A stretch of DNA of 64,000 bases from Peptostreptococcus russellii (GTDB lineage Bacteria > Bacillota > Clostridia > Peptostreptococcales > Peptostreptococcaceae): contig NZ_FODF01000002.1 in the NCBI RefSeq assembly GCF_900110295.1, positions 124,001 through 188,000 of the forward strand. Reading direction: 5' to 3'. Every line of letters begins with the position of its first letter. The first letter of the stretch is position 1. A program made the translations under genes and the position numbers. The notes under the pieces were generated by a model. It was not told the DNA's origin and did not search any database. It worked only from the letters and a program-made list of their open reading frames with translations. Shown piece by piece: positions 9,154 through 17,792 of the stretch.

Positions 9154-9846
9154 TTAGTCATTATTATCTCTTGCAATTACAACTAATCTTAGTAGCTGAA
9201 GAATTGATGAAAGTGCTGCTGCTACATATGTTAGTGCCGCTGCACTTAAAACTTTTTTGCTTTGTTGATTTTCTTCTGCTCCCATTATTCCAAGACTCTG
9301 TAATTGTTTTAAAGCTCTACTAGAAGCATTAAATTCTACAGGAAGTGTTACTAATTGGAATAATACTGTTGCAGAGAATAATACTATTCCTATCCATAAC
9401 AAACTTTTATTTATAAAGAAACCTAATAGAATTATAATCCATGATGCTGATGATGCAAAATTTACAGCTGGTACTATTGCACTTCTGAGTGTCAATGGTA
9501 AATAAGACTCTTTGTGCTGTATAGCATGACCACATTCATGAGCAGCAACTGCTACTGAAGTAATGGATGTTCCATAATAAACTTCCTCAGAAAGATTTAC
9601 CTTTCTACTTCTTGGATCATAGTGGTCAGTAAGAGTTCCTCTAACTGGATATACAGGCACTGAGCTAAGACCATTTCTATCTAATATAGTTCTTGCCACT
9701 TCTGCACCTGTAAGACCTCTTGATGCTCTTACTTTAAAATATCTGCTTGTTACCGAATTTACTTTGTATGAAGCATATGCTGAAAGTATAATTGCTGGTA
9801 ACAATATTAACATTGTTCTATCCCAAAAAAAACCATATGGATACAT
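9154..9846 (-). CDS. YugP-type membrane zinc metallopeptidase
   Basis: The 230-residue product has an N-terminal membrane segment, the HECGHAIQH zinc site (HExxH form), and two or three further hydrophobic segments in its C-terminal half, matching the neutral zinc metallopeptidase family of B. subtilis YugP. The physiological substrate is not known. The longest frame starts at a GTG (9855), but AAGGGGTG before the ATG at 9846 (MYPYGFFWDR) supports the shorter form. It lies between fmt and rsmB, an arrangement I associate with clostridia but not Bacillus. Confidence 0.88.
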   Translation of the reverse strand: MYPYGFFWDRTMLILLPAIILSAYASYKVNSVTSRYFKVRASRGLTGAEVARTILDRNGLSSVPVYPVRGTLTDHYDPRSRKVNLSEEVYYGTSITSVAVAAHECGHAIQHKESYLPLTLRSAIVPAVNFASSASWIIILLGFFINKSLLWIGIVLFSATVLFQLVTLPVEFNASSRALKQLQSLGIMGAEENQQSKKVLSAAALTYVAAALSSILQLLRLVVIARDNND

Positions 9847-9877
9847 ATTTATCACCCCTTATAAAATACAGTGAACA

Positions 9878-10807
9878 CTATCTCAAAATAGTTCCCTCTT
9901 CTATACTATTACCCTTTATAAATTCCGAAACCGGCATTCTCTTTTTGTTAGGCATTTGTATATCTACAATTAAAAGTATATCTTTTCCACAAGCTACTTC
10001 TATACCTTCTTTATCTACTTTTAGTACTTTTCCATTTTCTTGTGAGTGTTCTCTTTTTATAACTTTTGTTTTCCAAATTTTAATTTTTCCATAGTCAGAT
10101 TCACACCAAGCTCCAGGCCAAGGAATTGTTCCTCTCACAAGATTATGTATTTCCTGTGCAGACTTTGAAAAATCAATATGACCTAAATTTTTATCCATCA
10201 TAGGTGCATATGTAGATTCTTCATCATCTTGCTTTGTTCTAGTATAGTTGCCAGATTCAATAGCCTTCACTGTCTGACTTAAAAGCTCTGCGCCTTCTAC
10301 CATCATCCAATCATGAAGTTCACCTGCAGTTATTTCGTCATCTAACTTGAACTCCTTTGACATTATAATATCTCCAGTATCAAGACCTTCATCCATAAAC
10401 ATAGTTGTGACACCAGTTTTTGAATCCCCATTAATTATGGTCCAATTTATTGGTGCTGCCCCTCTAAGCTTAGGAAGTAGCGATACATGAACATTTACAC
10501 AACCTTTTTTTGGTATTTCAAGAAGATTCTTTCTTAAAATCTGTCCGTAAGCTACTACAACTATTAGCTCTGGATTTAATTCTTTTAGTTTTTCTATAAA
10601 TTCAGGATCTGATGCTTTCTGTGGTTGAAGCACTTCTATATTATTTTCAAGTGCAACTTCCTTAACAGGTGACATCATCATCTTTTTACCTCTGCCTCTA
10701 GGTCTATCTGGTTGAGTTACAACTGCCAAAAGTTCATGTCCATCAGCTATTATCCTCTTTAAAGTCCCGACAGATATCTCGGGTGTACCCATAAAAACAA
10801 TACGCAT
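9878..10807 (-). CDS. fmt: Methionyl-tRNA formyltransferase
   Basis: Fmt formylates the initiator Met-tRNA using 10-formyltetrahydrofolate. The 309-residue protein has the N-terminal MRIVFMGTPEI, the catalytic Asn/His/Asp set around NVHVSLLPKLRGAAPINW and MFMDEGLDTGDI, and a C-terminal OB domain. It starts 2 nt after the def stop, so the two enzymes of the formyl-Met cycle are coupled. Confidence 0.96.
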   Translation of the reverse strand: MRIVFMGTPEISVGTLKRIIADGHELLAVVTQPDRPRGRGKKMMMSPVKEVALENNIEVLQPQKASDPEFIEKLKELNPELIVVVAYGQILRKNLLEIPKKGCVNVHVSLLPKLRGAAPINWTIINGDSKTGVTTMFMDEGLDTGDIIMSKEFKLDDEITAGELHDWMMVEGAELLSQTVKAIESGNYTRTKQDDEESTYAPMMDKNLGHIDFSKSAQEIHNLVRGTIPWPGAWCESDYGKIKIWKTKVIKREHSQENGKVLKVDKEGIEVACGKDILLIVDIQMPNKKRMPVSEFIKGNSIEEGTILR

Positions 10808-10809
10808 TA

Positions 10810-11265
10810 TTATTCACCCTTTTCTTCTTTATTTACTCTTTCTACAAATAGAATTCCTTCTAGGTGATCAAGTTCATGACAGAAAGCTCTTGCTAGGAAA
10901 CCTGTTCCTTCAACAAGTATATCTTTTCCATTTCTATCCTGTGCCTTAACCTTTACATAGTTTGGTCTTGTAACATCCCCTATATAATCTTCTACACTAA
11001 GGCATCCTTCTGGATCTGTCTGTTCACCTGAAGACTCTATTATTTCAGGATTTATAAGTTCTATAAGACCACTTCCTACATCTACTACTACAGCTCGTCT
11101 TATAATTCCAACCTGTGGTGCAGCTAGACCAACACCATCATTTTCATACATTGTTTCTGCCATATCATCTAGCAGTTCATGTAACCTTTCATCAAAATCC
11201 ACTACCTTTTTACACTTTTTATTTAAAACAGGATCTCCCATTTTTACTACATTTCTTATTGCCAT
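10810..11265 (-). CDS. def: Peptide deformylase
   Basis: Def removes the formyl group from nascent proteins. All three motifs of this metalloenzyme are present: GVGLAAPQVG, EGCLSV (metal-binding Cys) and HELDHLEG (HExxH metal site). It has 151 residues, short like type 1 clostridial enzymes. The ATG follows GGAGGGAAG. It is upstream of fmt and downstream of priA as in B. subtilis. Confidence 0.96.
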   Translation of the reverse strand: MAIRNVVKMGDPVLNKKCKKVVDFDERLHELLDDMAETMYENDGVGLAAPQVGIIRRAVVVDVGSGLIELINPEIIESSGEQTDPEGCLSVEDYIGDVTRPNYVKVKAQDRNGKDILVEGTGFLARAFCHELDHLEGILFVERVNKEEKGE

Positions 11266-11354
11266 GTCTTCCCTCCTACTTTTTCTTTCTTTATATAATT
11301 ATATTAACATTTTTTTTATACTTTGTAATTGTTTTACATGAAATTTTCCTTAAA

Positions 11355-13814
11355 TTATATAAAACTATTAGGATTTTGCTCTATACTAATTACTATATCC
11401 TTATCAAATATTTCTTCATATTTTGTTACACAGATATATTTAATCATAGATTTAAGCTTTTTAACATTCATATTATTATCTTTTACAATTACTTGCCATC
11501 TATACTTGTCATTTATTTTATTAATAGAACACTCATTTGGTCCCAGTATTAAATCAGAGAAATATATATTGTTCTCCTTTTGTAAATATTCTAAAGTCTT
11601 TAAAAATCTGTCCGCATTTTCTCTTACCTTATTATATTTATAACCAGAGAACACCAATCTAAATATATTATTAAATGGTTCATAGCCAAAAGTTTTTCTA
11701 ATAGCTATTTCCTTTTGATAAAAGCCTTTATAATCATAGTCTATTGCCTTTTGTATTGCATAGTGTTCTGTATTATAACTTTGTAGGATTACTTTTCCTT
11801 CTTTGTCAGACCTTCCTGCTCTACCCGATACCTGAGTTATAAGCTGAAAAGTAGATTCAAAAGCTCTATAATCTGGATAGTTCAACATCATGTCTGCAGA
11901 AATAATTCCCACAAGTGTTACATTGTCAAAGTCATGCCCCTTACTTAGTATCTGCGTTCCTATAAGTATATCTGCTTGACCAGAATTAAAAGAGTTTAAG
12001 ATTTTCTCTAACTGTCCCTTTTTGGAAGTTGTATCCTTATCGACTCTTAATATTTTATAATTAGGAAACTTTTCTTTAAGATAAAGTTCTATCTTCTCTG
12101 TTCCTATACCTATAGGACAAATATTTTTATTTCCACATTCTGGACATTTATCCGGAATGACTTCCTCTTTGCCACAGTAATGACATACGCCTTTATTTTT
12201 GTATTTATGATAAGTAAGTGAAATATCACACCTGTCACATCTAAAAACATGACCACAGTCTTTACAAGTCAAAAAGCTTGCAAAACCTCTTCTGTTTAAA
12301 AATAGTATTGCTTGATTTCCACTTTCGACGGTTCTTTGAATTTCTTCTATCATTTTTTCACTTAAATCATCTTTATTTCCCTTATGTAGCTCTTCTCTCA
12401 TATCTACAACTTCTATTTCAGGCATAGGCTTATTATTTGCCCTTTTATTTAGAGTTAAAAGGTCGTATTCACCTTTTTCAGCCCTATAATAGTCTGAAAT
12501 CGAAGGTGTCGCAGAAGCCAAAAGAACAGTTACACCTTGTTTATATGCCATATATCTAGCAACTTCTATCGAGTCATATTTCGGTGTCATTTCTGACCTA
12601 TAACTCATCTCGTGTTCTTCATCTATAACTATCAAACCTAAAGATGTAAATGGCAGGAAAAGCGCCGATCTTGTGCCTATTACAACTCTTACATTACCTT
12701 CTTTTATTTCTCTAAAAACATCGTGCTTCTCACCTTCTGAAAGCATACTGTGAAAAACACCGACTATATCACCGAATCTATTTCTTACTCTAGCAATCAT
12801 TTGGGGAGTAAGGGCTATTTCAGGAACTAAAAAAATACTATCCATACCCTGACTCAACATGTACTCTATTAACTCTAGATATATTTCCGTTTTACCACTT
12901 CCAGTAACTCCATGAAGTAGAGTTACCTTTCTGCTATTGTAATTAATTTTATCTAATATAGATTCGTAAATCTCTTTTTGTTCCTTATTTAAAGATATTT
13001 CTTTATCTTTATAAGCCAACTTATTTATAGATTTTCTATAATACTCTACCATCTCAATCTTAACTATCCCTTTAGACTCAAGACTTTTTATTGTGCTCCT
13101 TGATAATTCAAGAAGTTGCATAAGAGCATCTTGCTCTACACTTTCATTTAATGATAAAAACTTTATTAATTCCTTTTGCTTACTTCCAAGTCTATACTTC
13201 TTATCTTTTACTAATTTTTCAATATTTTCCATAGTATCTGCAAGGGATATATATTTGATAAACTTTTCATTTTTTTTGTCTTTATATTCCCATATAATCT
13301 TTATTAATCTTTTCTTTTTCATATCTGAAATAAGTTTTTTAGTAAAGTTTTTTGTCAAATCTTCATATGTGGCAGCACTTGAACTTAACCTTAAAGTATT
13401 TATAAGTTTCATTTCTTCATCTTCAAGCTCAAATTCATCTTCTATTTTCCTTATTTCTACAATTTTTCTTGTTTCTAATGAATAGCCCTTTGGATAAAAA
13501 AGATTTAAGCAATCAATATAGGTACACATGTATCTATTTCTCATCCATTTTATCAAATCTATATTTTCTGAGCTTATAAGCGGGCTTTCATCTAGTATAT
13601 CATCTATTTCTTTTATTTTGGATATATCGGCATCCTCAGATATATTTTCTCTTAATGATACTACTATAGCCTCTATCGGTTTATTAGAGCGTCCAAAAGG
13701 AACGCTTACTCTATGTCCTTCTTTTATATCTGTCAAAAGATGAGAAGGCACCTCATATGTAAACAGCATATCAGCAAACTTTCCTCTCGTTCGCAAAATT
13801 AAATCAGCATACAC
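11355..13814 (-). CDS. priA: Primosomal replication-restart helicase PriA
   Basis: PriA reloads the replicative helicase at stalled forks. Visible parts are an N-terminal 3'-end-binding domain, the helicase Walker A (LLHGVTGSGKTEIYL), DEEH box, SATPS motif, two zinc-binding cysteine clusters (CKDCGHVFRCDRC and CHYCGKEE...CPECGN), and the C-terminal helicase motifs (GTQILSKGHDF, QVSGRAGR). The frame extends to a GTG at 13823, but AAAGGAGG at 13823-13830 is better spaced for the GTG at 13814 (MYADLILRTRG), giving 819 residues. Confidence 0.95.
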   Translation of the reverse strand: MYADLILRTRGKFADMLFTYEVPSHLLTDIKEGHRVSVPFGRSNKPIEAIVVSLRENISEDADISKIKEIDDILDESPLISSENIDLIKWMRNRYMCTYIDCLNLFYPKGYSLETRKIVEIRKIEDEFELEDEEMKLINTLRLSSSAATYEDLTKNFTKKLISDMKKKRLIKIIWEYKDKKNEKFIKYISLADTMENIEKLVKDKKYRLGSKQKELIKFLSLNESVEQDALMQLLELSRSTIKSLESKGIVKIEMVEYYRKSINKLAYKDKEISLNKEQKEIYESILDKINYNSRKVTLLHGVTGSGKTEIYLELIEYMLSQGMDSIFLVPEIALTPQMIARVRNRFGDIVGVFHSMLSEGEKHDVFREIKEGNVRVVIGTRSALFLPFTSLGLIVIDEEHEMSYRSEMTPKYDSIEVARYMAYKQGVTVLLASATPSISDYYRAEKGEYDLLTLNKRANNKPMPEIEVVDMREELHKGNKDDLSEKMIEEIQRTVESGNQAILFLNRRGFASFLTCKDCGHVFRCDRCDISLTYHKYKNKGVCHYCGKEEVIPDKCPECGNKNICPIGIGTEKIELYLKEKFPNYKILRVDKDTTSKKGQLEKILNSFNSGQADILIGTQILSKGHDFDNVTLVGIISADMMLNYPDYRAFESTFQLITQVSGRAGRSDKEGKVILQSYNTEHYAIQKAIDYDYKGFYQKEIAIRKTFGYEPFNNIFRLVFSGYKYNKVRENADRFLKTLEYLQKENNIYFSDLILGPNECSINKINDKYRWQVIVKDNNMNVKKLKSMIKYICVTKYEEIFDKDIVISIEQNPNSFI

Positions 13815-13836
13815 ACAAAGCACCTCCTTTAAAAAA

Positions 13837-13854
13837 GGGAAAGTAAAACTTCCC
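13837..13854 (-). terminator. Short hairpin with T-run between coaBC and priA
   Basis: GGGAAG and CTTTCCC pair around a short loop, followed on the minus strand by TTTTTT and then directly by the priA ribosome binding site. It may reduce read-through from coaBC into priA. Confidence 0.5.
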
Positions 13855-13863
13855 CTATACTTT

Positions 13864-15081
13864 TTATTTATCCTTGTTGTCCATTATCTTTAGCAAGCTA
13901 TCTAATATTACATCTGCAACCTCTGTTTTTAGAAGTTTAGGATACTCAGATATTTCACCGGCAGAATTAATAATTTTAACAATATTTGTATCAGATTTAA
14001 ATCCTGCCCCCTCTGTTGTAAGGTCATTTGCAACGATAAAATCTAAATTCTTCTTTGAAATCTTTCTTTTTGCGTTTTCTAAAAGATCATTTGTTTCTGC
14101 AGCAAATCCTATTAGAATTTTGTCTCCCTTTATCTTTCCAAGCTCTTGAGCTATATCTTTATTTCTTGAAAGCTCAATTATCATATCTCCATCTGATTTT
14201 TTGATTTTTTTATCAGAATAAGTTTTAGGCTTGTAGTCTGCAACTGCAGCACTTTGTATTACTACATCACAAGCATTATATTCTTTTATAATTGCTTCAT
14301 ATAAATCTTCTGCACTTTCAATCTGAATATATTTATCAAGCCCAGATGGTACTTCTAGATCTGTTTTTCCAGAAACAAGTATTACCGAAGCTCCTCTTTT
14401 AACGGCCTCACTTGCTATTGAATAACCCATTTTCCCACTAGATCTATTTGTAAGATATCTTACTGGGTCTATTGATTCAATAGTAGGTCCAGCAGTTACT
14501 AGTATTTTTATACCTTCTAAGTCTCTTTTTGCTTCTTTTTCCTCAAAAAACTTTTCCACAGAAGCTACTATTTTTTCCGGAGTTTCCAGTTTACCTGCTC
14601 CTGTATCTCCACAAGCAAGAAGACCAGAAGTAGGATCTATAAAGATACAACCATGTCTTTTTAGTTTTTCTATATTTTCCTGAACGATAGGATTTTTATA
14701 CATATTAGTATTCATCGCAGGAGCTACTATTAGCTGTGAAGTTGTGGCCATAACTGTTGTAGTCAACATATCATCTGCTATTCCATTGGCAAGTTTGCCA
14801 ATAAAGTTTGCTGTAGCAGGAACTATAAGAAAAGCATCTGCCTTCTTGGCAAGTTCTATATGTTCAACTTCCCATGTCTTTACTTCTTCGAACATATCTA
14901 CTGTTACGAAGTTATTACTTAAAGTCTGAAATGTCATTGGCGAAACAAATTCAGTTGCAGACTTTGTCATTACTACATGAATATTAGCTCCAAGCTTTTT
15001 TAATCTACTTACAACATCACAGGCTTTGTATACAGCTATTCCACCTGTAACACCTACGACAATAGTTTTATTATTAAGCAT
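13864..15081 (-). CDS. coaBC: Bifunctional phosphopantothenoylcysteine decarboxylase / synthetase
   Basis: CoaBC joins cysteine to 4'-phosphopantothenate and decarboxylates the product in coenzyme A synthesis. The N-terminal flavin domain (about 1-185) shows the catalytic His in EVEHIELAKKAD and the PAMNTNMY substrate motif; the C-terminal CTP-dependent ligase (about 190-405) shows ILVTAGPTIESIDPVRYLTNRSSGKMG, the SAAVAD motif and the KI...SRNKDIAQELG region. Length 405 residues is typical. It follows rpoZ in the same transcript. Confidence 0.96.
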   Translation of the reverse strand: MLNNKTIVVGVTGGIAVYKACDVVSRLKKLGANIHVVMTKSATEFVSPMTFQTLSNNFVTVDMFEEVKTWEVEHIELAKKADAFLIVPATANFIGKLANGIADDMLTTTVMATTSQLIVAPAMNTNMYKNPIVQENIEKLKRHGCIFIDPTSGLLACGDTGAGKLETPEKIVASVEKFFEEKEAKRDLEGIKILVTAGPTIESIDPVRYLTNRSSGKMGYSIASEAVKRGASVILVSGKTDLEVPSGLDKYIQIESAEDLYEAIIKEYNACDVVIQSAAVADYKPKTYSDKKIKKSDGDMIIELSRNKDIAQELGKIKGDKILIGFAAETNDLLENAKRKISKKNLDFIVANDLTTEGAGFKSDTNIVKIINSAGEISEYPKLLKTEVADVILDSLLKIMDNKDK

Positions 15082-15114
15082 TTACACCATTTCTTTCTTT
15101 TAAAATATTATTTA

Positions 15115-15381
15115 TTATTCCTGTTCCAATAACTTTCTTTCTTGTTCTATCTTATGAGCAATTTCTTTTTCCTTAATTTCTTCATCAGTAAGAAGTCTAT
15201 ATCCAACCTTACCTGCTATTATTTCTTCACTTGCTATTACAACAGGCTTGTCCTTTGGTTGAGTTTGTATTAAAGGTTTTTCACCATTTACCAACTCTCT
15301 CGCTCTCTTTGATACTGTCGCTATAAGGAAGTATCTATTTTCTATCTTTTCTACTATGTCATTTAATGATGGTCTTAACAT
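15115..15381 (-). CDS. rpoZ: RNA polymerase omega subunit
   Basis: An 88-residue protein beginning MLRPSLNDIVEKIENRYFLI with the conserved VSKRARELVNG core of omega. Omega assists assembly of the beta' subunit. It overlaps the end of gmk by 7 nt, indicating translational coupling. The gmk-rpoZ-coaBC order is conserved in Firmicutes. Confidence 0.95.
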   Translation of the reverse strand: MLRPSLNDIVEKIENRYFLIATVSKRARELVNGEKPLIQTQPKDKPVVIASEEIIAGKVGYRLLTDEEIKEKEIAHKIEQERKLLEQE

Positions 15382-16004
15382 TTTTTAATCTCCTTTTCAA
15401 ACATTTCTAATACATCTTTTTTATATCTGCCAACTTTATTCTTTTCAGCATAGATTATATGCTTTATTTCATCTGCCGACTTTTCAACTACATTATTAAA
15501 TATAAAGTAGTCGTAATCACCTATTAACTTAATTTCACTATAAGCGCTTCCAAATCTTTTTTCTATTTGCTCTATTGTTTCTGTGCCTCTTCCAACTATT
15601 CTATTTTTTAATTCCATTAAACTTGGAGGAAGTATAAATATAAATACAGCTTCTGGATAAGCCTTCTTTATTTGCATTGCACCTTGCATTTCAATTTCAA
15701 GAATTACATCATTCCCCTTTTCAAGTTCATGAAATATAGCCTTTTTAGGAGTTCCATAATAGTTGTCATATATCTGTGCGTATTCAAGAAATTCTCCTTC
15801 AGCTATCATATTTTCGAATTCTTCTCTTGTTTTGTAATAGTAATTTATCCCCTCTTTTTCACCGGCTCTAGGATTTCTTGTAGTAGCTGAGATTGAAAGT
15901 TTTGTACTTGCTCCTACCTTTAATAGCTCCTTGCATATAGTCCCCTTGCCTGCTCCACTGGGTCCAGATATTACTAATAGTAAGCCCTTTTTCTTTATAG
16001 ACAC
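15375..16004 (-). CDS. gmk: Guanylate kinase
   Basis: Gmk phosphorylates GMP to GDP. The 209-residue protein shows the P-loop SGPSGAGKGTI, the SATTRNPRAGE GMP-binding segment, YYGTPK, and the DVILEIEMQGA strand. It starts at a GTG (16004) behind GGGGGT. It follows yicC by 17 nt, where B. subtilis and most Firmicutes have a small remA (DUF370) gene; remA is missing here. Confidence 0.96.
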   Translation of the reverse strand: MSIKKKGLLLVISGPSGAGKGTICKELLKVGASTKLSISATTRNPRAGEKEGINYYYKTREEFENMIAEGEFLEYAQIYDNYYGTPKKAIFHELEKGNDVILEIEMQGAMQIKKAYPEAVFIFILPPSLMELKNRIVGRGTETIEQIEKRFGSAYSEIKLIGDYDYFIFNNVVEKSADEIKHIIYAEKNKVGRYKKDVLEMFEKEIKKC

Positions 16005-16021
16005 CTTATAACCCCCTCTAG

Positions 16022-16903
16022 CTATTCAATATTTTGTATCTGTTCTCTTATTTTTTCTAGTTCAGCCTTAACCTCTATAACTAAATTCGTTATATTTATA
16101 TTAGAAGACTTAGAACCTATAGTATTCGTCTCTCTGTTCATTTCTTGAATTAGAAAATCCATTTTTCTTCCAATAGTATCATCTTTTTTAACTGTATTTC
16201 TAAGTTGTACTATATGACTCTTAAATCTTACAATCTCTTCTGTAATATTTGATTTGTCTGCATATATAGCTACTTCTTGAGCCAGTCTTGACTCATCTAT
16301 TACACTTGGATCTTCTAATATCTCTGAAATTCTAGAGTTTAACTTTTCCTTGTATTCATCTACTACATCATCTGAAAATTTTTCTATGTCAAGTATATAC
16401 TTCTCTAGAAGATCAGTTCTTTCAAGTATATCTTTCTCTAATTTTTTACCTTCTGCTTCTCTCATTTCAAGAAGTCTTTTAAGTGATTTTTCAGTTGCTT
16501 CAGAAAGCATATTCCAAAGTAATTCCTCATCATCTTCAGCTTCTGTAGATGTTATAATTTCTGGAAATCTAGCTATATCAGTAGCTGAAATTTCTTCTTC
16601 TATATTAAAATCTTTTTTAATCCTTCTTAAAATTTCATTGTACTGACCAGCAAGTTCATCATCATACTGAAGCTTTACTCCTGAAGATTTTAAAGTTTCA
16701 AACTTGATAAATATATCAACTCTACCTCTATTAAGATAGTCTTTAACCAATAATCTTAACTTATCTTCTAAAAAAGATATTTTTCTTGGCAATCTAGGAT
16801 TTATATCTAAGTATTTATGGTTGATAGCCTTGCATTCAACTGATATACTGTAGCTCTCATCCTTATATTCCCCCATGCCAAATCCAGTCATACTCTTTGC
16901 CAT
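16022..16903 (-). CDS. YicC-family endoribonuclease
   Basis: YicC proteins are reported stress-related endoribonucleases and lie next to gmk in many genomes. The sequence begins MAKSMTGFGMGEY, has the VECKAINHKYLDI and PRKISFLED motifs, and ends with the typical GRKMDFLIQEMNRETNTIGSK segment. The ATG at 16903 behind GGAGAA is preferred to the GTG at 16909, giving 293 residues. It appears to head the gmk-rpoZ-coaBC transcript. Confidence 0.93.
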   Translation of the reverse strand: MAKSMTGFGMGEYKDESYSISVECKAINHKYLDINPRLPRKISFLEDKLRLLVKDYLNRGRVDIFIKFETLKSSGVKLQYDDELAGQYNEILRRIKKDFNIEEEISATDIARFPEIITSTEAEDDEELLWNMLSEATEKSLKRLLEMREAEGKKLEKDILERTDLLEKYILDIEKFSDDVVDEYKEKLNSRISEILEDPSVIDESRLAQEVAIYADKSNITEEIVRFKSHIVQLRNTVKKDDTIGRKMDFLIQEMNRETNTIGSKSSNINITNLVIEVKAELEKIREQIQNIE

Positions 16904-16964
16904 ATTCACTTCTCCAATTCAATTTATATTATTACCGTACCCTTCATTATATCATAAAAAATCA

Positions 16965-17792
16965 TTATTTTAACGTTTTTAAGAATAATTCCAACTCACT
17001 TTTAAATTTTTTAGGTTTACTACTTACAAAACTATGGCTACTATTCTCAAACATGCGAGTATATGTATCCTCTATTGATTCTTCTAAATACTCCACCACT
17101 TTAGGATTTACAAGTGAACCTGGTTTTGCAAAAAAAAGTGCAGTAGGGACTTTTATCTTCTTTACACTTTCTCTAAAATCCTCGTATCCCATTGAAAACC
17201 ACATTGAAGTTATAGAGTAGTATGAATTTTTTTCAAGTTCCATATTTATTACTTTTTTAAGAACTTTATTATTTCTTCCTTTAAGTTTTGGATCAATGTC
17301 TGTAAAAAGTTTTATATAGGCATCTAGCATATTATCAAACTGCATAGCTATACTTTCCATAAACTCTTTTTGACCATAGTTTCCATCAACTATTCCCAAA
17401 TCCCAAGTATCGTCACTAATTATCTTTGGAGTCATGTCACATATAACCAAAGATTTTATATTCTTGTCACCAAAAAGTTCTATATATTTGAACAATACAC
17501 AGGCACCCATAGAGTATCCAACAAGAATTGGATTTTCTATTTTAAGTTTTTCAATTAACTCTTTTAAATCCTCTGCCAATGTCCTTAGCGACATATTTCT
17601 TTCTGGTCTATCAGATTTTCCAAAACCTCTATGATCATATATAATTTTTCTATATCCATCAAGATTTTTAAATGTATATTCAAAGTCAACTTGACTTGAC
17701 CCCCACGAATGAAGGAAAATTACAGTTTGAAGATTTTCTTCCCCTGAATCTCTGTAATATATTTTTAAACCTTCACTATTGGTAAATATCAC
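16965..17792 (-). CDS. Alpha/beta-fold hydrolase
   Basis: A 275-residue alpha/beta hydrolase with oxyanion-hole region (FLHSWGSSQ), the nucleophile elbow GYSMGA, and a C-terminal His in NSSHSF. A helical cap is predicted between about 120 and 200. The substrate is unknown; similar proteins include esterases and C-C bond hydrolases. Its GTG start shares one base with the rqcH TAG stop, so it is coupled to rqcH. No functional link to ribosome quality control is implied by sequence. Confidence 0.85.
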   Translation of the reverse strand: MIFTNSEGLKIYYRDSGEENLQTVIFLHSWGSSQVDFEYTFKNLDGYRKIIYDHRGFGKSDRPERNMSLRTLAEDLKELIEKLKIENPILVGYSMGACVLFKYIELFGDKNIKSLVICDMTPKIISDDTWDLGIVDGNYGQKEFMESIAMQFDNMLDAYIKLFTDIDPKLKGRNNKVLKKVINMELEKNSYYSITSMWFSMGYEDFRESVKKIKVPTALFFAKPGSLVNPKVVEYLEESIEDTYTRMFENSSHSFVSSKPKKFKSELELFLKTLK

